DNA of 64,000 nt, from NCBI GenBank assembly GCA_018389105.1, contig JACATO010000317.1:2327001-2391000 (forward strand), read 5' to 3'. Within the stretch, counting starts at the first letter, position 1. Each line of letters opens with the position of its first letter. Shown here one piece after another: positions 60,946 to 64,000 of the stretch. This stretch comes from Nautilus pompilius (lineage: Eukaryota; Mollusca; Cephalopoda; Nautilida; Nautilidae). The notes below the pieces were generated by a model, which was not told the DNA's origin, did no database searches, and saw nothing but the letters and a program-made list of their open reading frames with translations. The position numbers and the translations under genes were made by a program.

Positions 60946-63900
60946 CAGGTTTTAATTTTGCCTTCAATCCTGCATCAAGTATTTTTGTTGTTTTTTTGTT
61001 TGTTTAACATTTAATAGTATTATAATAATGAAATACTAGTCGTCGTTTGTTCATTTGATTGGAGAAGTTTTTTTTTTGGTTTTAACATTTAATAGTATTA
61101 TAATAATGAAATACTAGTCATCATTTGTTCATTTGAGTGGACATACATTCTGCCATTTTGAAGATATTGATTTCATGCTACATGCGATCAGCAATTATTT
61201 TGTTAAGCAAAACTCTAATTTAAATTTATTAATACTAAAATTAACAAACACTGTGCTTTTTTTACATTTAAACATTTTTCATGACCCCAGTTGTGTTGTT
61301 TATTTTGTCATTTGGGGGAAAGGGGAAGTTTGCAAGAGAAGTCTTAGCTCATAGGTTAATTAAATCAGGGGTGGTGTTTTAGTTTTATGCTAAATTGTAA
61401 TTAAAAGATAACATGCCTTATTGCTTGCTGTGGGTTTTCATGGGTAAAAGTTTTAAATTGATAGATATCTCATTTCCTGACACTTTACATCACAATTTGG
61501 GCGAGTAACTTTAAACATTTTCAACAACAACAGCAACAAAAAAAAGTTGGAAAGATGAAAAAAGAAGAAAAATTTGGATAGCCATAATTACCAAATAAAA
61601 TAGCTCACAAAGGTGCATATTGTGCAATATTGTCTTGCCCTTTTTTTTCCTTCTGCTAAAAAAAGAAACAGTATTACACTGAAGCAACAGACAGATTTTT
61701 ATACTTTTTAGTTAGTTTATTATCACAGTCTGTGTGTGTATGCATAACAATGAGAAACATTTTACTTGTCTAATGTAGTTTAACATTGTAATTAACAAAA
61801 TATCTGTTGTGCCAAGTTGACTGCTGCTTATCTACCTTATATGCTGTTGTGAAGTTTCGCATATTAGACAGTATCAATCTGCATAGAAAGAAGACATTGT
61901 TTTAGATTCTTGATATAGAGACTTTCAGATTAATATCACTCTGATTTTAAAAAAAAGGGTGAAGGCTGCTTTGGAATTCATAAGAATTGCCATTTGTAAG
62001 AAAGTTCTATACTTAAGTGTGTTTAATATCCTTTAAAGAAATTTTGTGGCACCATGAAAACAAGAATGTTGCTGGAACATCACATCGGAGTTCTTGAATT
62101 TAAGTCATTCCTGTTGATCATCAGATGAGAATCAAATAAGCTCAAAAATATTCTTTGGAACAGGTTTGAAATTATTTAATTAGCAAAAATTATGGAAAAA
62201 AAAAACAAATTTTTTTTTTAACTCTACATTCTTTGGTAACAGAAACAGTTCCAGAAGTCTTTAAATCTTAGCTTAATGGATGATTCATTCTCCATGCAAA
62301 CTGCCTTCATCTGTTTGAATTTCTGCATAGTTTGTAAGTGGGCATCCTGCAGATCCCATTTTTTTTTCAAATTTATGGACTTGAACTATATTGATCTCAA
62401 CACTTCTGTCATGATTAAAGACACGCAAAACTGCCCCACATTAAATTCATTGCAACAGAAAAAAAATGGTTTTTACAAACATCTCTGCAGGCAAACGGAC
62501 ACGTTTGACAGCTCTTTAAGCTTATCTACAGAGCAGAGAAAACGGGGGATGCCACATAGCAAATGAATAAGTGGAGCTTTGCCCATAGTGGAAAAATCTA
62601 CTTACCCTTACTTTGTGTTCTCTCCAAAATCCCCGTGTACGCATACTCTTGTCAATACATGTTATGGTTTGGGAGTTAAAAGTATTCAGTTACATGTAGA
62701 TATGCCTACTTTGTTTGTCTGGTGCATAATATCACTAGAGTACATGTGTTTTTTTTTTTTTTTTTTTTAAATTTTGTGAAATAAAGGTTTTAAGAGAGAT
62801 ATTTTTAATATATTGGTAAATGTTTGACCAACAACCATTATGCCACATTCTGATTTTAAGCTGTGAAAACTTAGTTAAAAGGAAGGACCAGTGAGAATTG
62901 GATAACTGCATTAAAATTTTTTTTTTTTTTTTTAAATTATATCTGCTGTACTTGACTGTAATATTTGGAGATAGTTATACTATCTTTCCCAAACCTTATT
63001 TATGTAAACTACAATATGTTTTGCAAATTATTTTCTTGTATAATTTTTTTAAAGTTTTTTTTTTTTCTAATCTTTATAGATTATAATAATTGCCTAGTGG
63101 TATCATATTAGATTATCTTGATTTTGAAGAAATTAGTAATGTTTTTGTGTAATTAATATGCAAGATTTATAGTGAAGTCAAAACAATATTGCTTCAAACT
63201 AATGATAAAAAGTTCATATCTGAGACAGGTAGAAAGCTTAAAGTAAAGAATAGTATCATCTTTTTTTGTTGTTTTGTTTGTTTGTTTGTTTGAATTTTTA
63301 TTATAATAATGTTATTTTAAGCATTAAAATCATAATCATCCTCACATTTAAATACATCATAAACTGGAATGCTGTGTATGACTTAACAAAGTTTTAGAAC
63401 TTAAGTACTAACCCCAAAAAAGAACAAGAACTGAGTTTTTTGGTTAGTGAAATAGATTTAATTGTAGTAGCTAACTGTCATTTATGTTATGGTTGATGAG
63501 TATTTGCCAGTTCATGCTGGTTTTTGTTCTATTTATACAAATTCTAAAATTAAACAAAAATTTTTGTAATACATAATCATTACAGGTACTATGATACTTG
63601 GCTGGACAATTATTCACTTGAATAGTTTGTTGTTTTTTCTTTGTTTTTAATAAAAATATACATTTATCTGTTTTAAAAAATGTAAAGCAGCTGTGTTGTA
63701 AAATTCAAATTATGAGTGACTAATTGTTATTCTAATAATAGAATATGTAGTATTTTATAAAATGTTATAGAGCATAAATGAAATGGTTTTACTATATATG
63801 CATGCTCATTTTAGCTGTTAAATTTGTATTTTATTAATATTATATTTATGAATTTTTAATTGAAGCTTTGATTATTTTTATGAATATCCGAATTGTAATG

Positions 63901-64000
63901 GAGTATTATGTATTATTAGTTGGTGTATGTATCTTCTAAAGTACTGTTGGTCCGATACTAAGCAAAACTGGCCTCAAACATTTAATAAAATTATTTATTT
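60946..64000. other. AT-rich region downstream of the gene, no coding sequence seen
   Basis: Either a further extended 3' UTR or intergenic DNA. It holds a 60-bp near-identical direct repeat (61003-61140), long T-runs near 62750 and 62920, a GTTT microsatellite near 63268, and another AATAAA close to the right edge (tttaataaaattatttattt). Short open frames such as 62276-62566 lack homology and look random. Confidence 0.4.
61003..61140. repeat. 60-bp direct repeat, 78-bp period
   Basis: Copies at 61003-61062 and 61081-61140 (tttaacatttaatagtatta ...) differ at about three positions. They are separated by an 18-bp spacer with a T-run. Confidence 0.95.

Noticed and set aside
62276..62566. 96-residue open frame on the + strand
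   Set aside because: No recognisable motif, lies in AT-rich downstream DNA, low-complexity segments; likely chance.
1..64000. CRISPR arrays, operons, ribosome-binding sites, prophage or other prokaryotic systems
   Set aside because: Spliced animal gene with long introns throughout; no direct-repeat/spacer array or bacterial-type gene organisation seen.

Overview
Animal genomic DNA that is AT-rich, intron-dense and full of transposon relics. Everything recognisable as host coding sequence belongs to one gene on the + strand, a voltage-gated potassium channel beta subunit (Kv-beta, the KCNAB / Drosophila Hyperkinetic family; an aldo-keto-reductase fold protein that binds NADP(H) and docks on the cytoplasmic T1 domain of Shaker-type channels). 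Thirteen short exons from 8229 to 59178 encode the whole conserved core with correct GT-AG splice sites and matching phases. The core aligns to my memory of rat Kv-beta-2 with a constant residue offset of 26 and no internal gaps. A possible start exon at 2667-2707 (strong initiation context, consensus donor, correct phase) would complete a 342-residue protein. The Kv-beta sequence, the long introns and a tRNA-derived SINE family suggest a mollusc, perhaps a cephalopod. That placement is inference; nothing here identifies a species.

Layout. 1-2666: upstream DNA with a pogo-like transposase relic on the - strand (about 1000-1540). 2667-2707: candidate first exon. Intron 1 (2708-8228): a Tigger-type MITE (3503-4045) and a SINE (5690-6003). 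Intron 2 (8273-18398): a double-headed Tigger element (10828-11950), a LINE reverse-transcriptase relic (about 12950-13850) and a SINE (17745-17970). Intron 3 (18437-29671): a SINE, a Tc1 relic split by a hAT-type MITE, and an internally deleted hAT element carrying a nested mariner-type element. 29672-36178: exons 4 to 8 with shorter introns. The next interval (36179-47487): a Tc1 relic, a hAT-type MITE with a perfect 8-bp target duplication, an in-frame 51-nt cassette-exon candidate (40429-40479), a second Tc1 relic and a MULE relic. 47488-59178: the last six exons, with a SINE, another Tigger relic and a larger hAT relic in the introns. From 59179 on: probable 3' UTR with several AATAAA signals, then AT-rich DNA.

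The strongest host-biology observation is the 51-nt cassette exon. It is phase 1 on both sides, has consensus splice sites and no stop, and would add 17 lysine-rich residues next to the catalytic Asn, in the loop following barrel strand beta-4 on the active-site face. Transposon history is readable in several places: a Tc1 reading frame closes when a MITE and one target copy are subtracted, and two related hAT copies show an internal deletion in one and an empty-site/filled-site pair for another insertion. I found no viral, toxin, CRISPR or prokaryotic feature.
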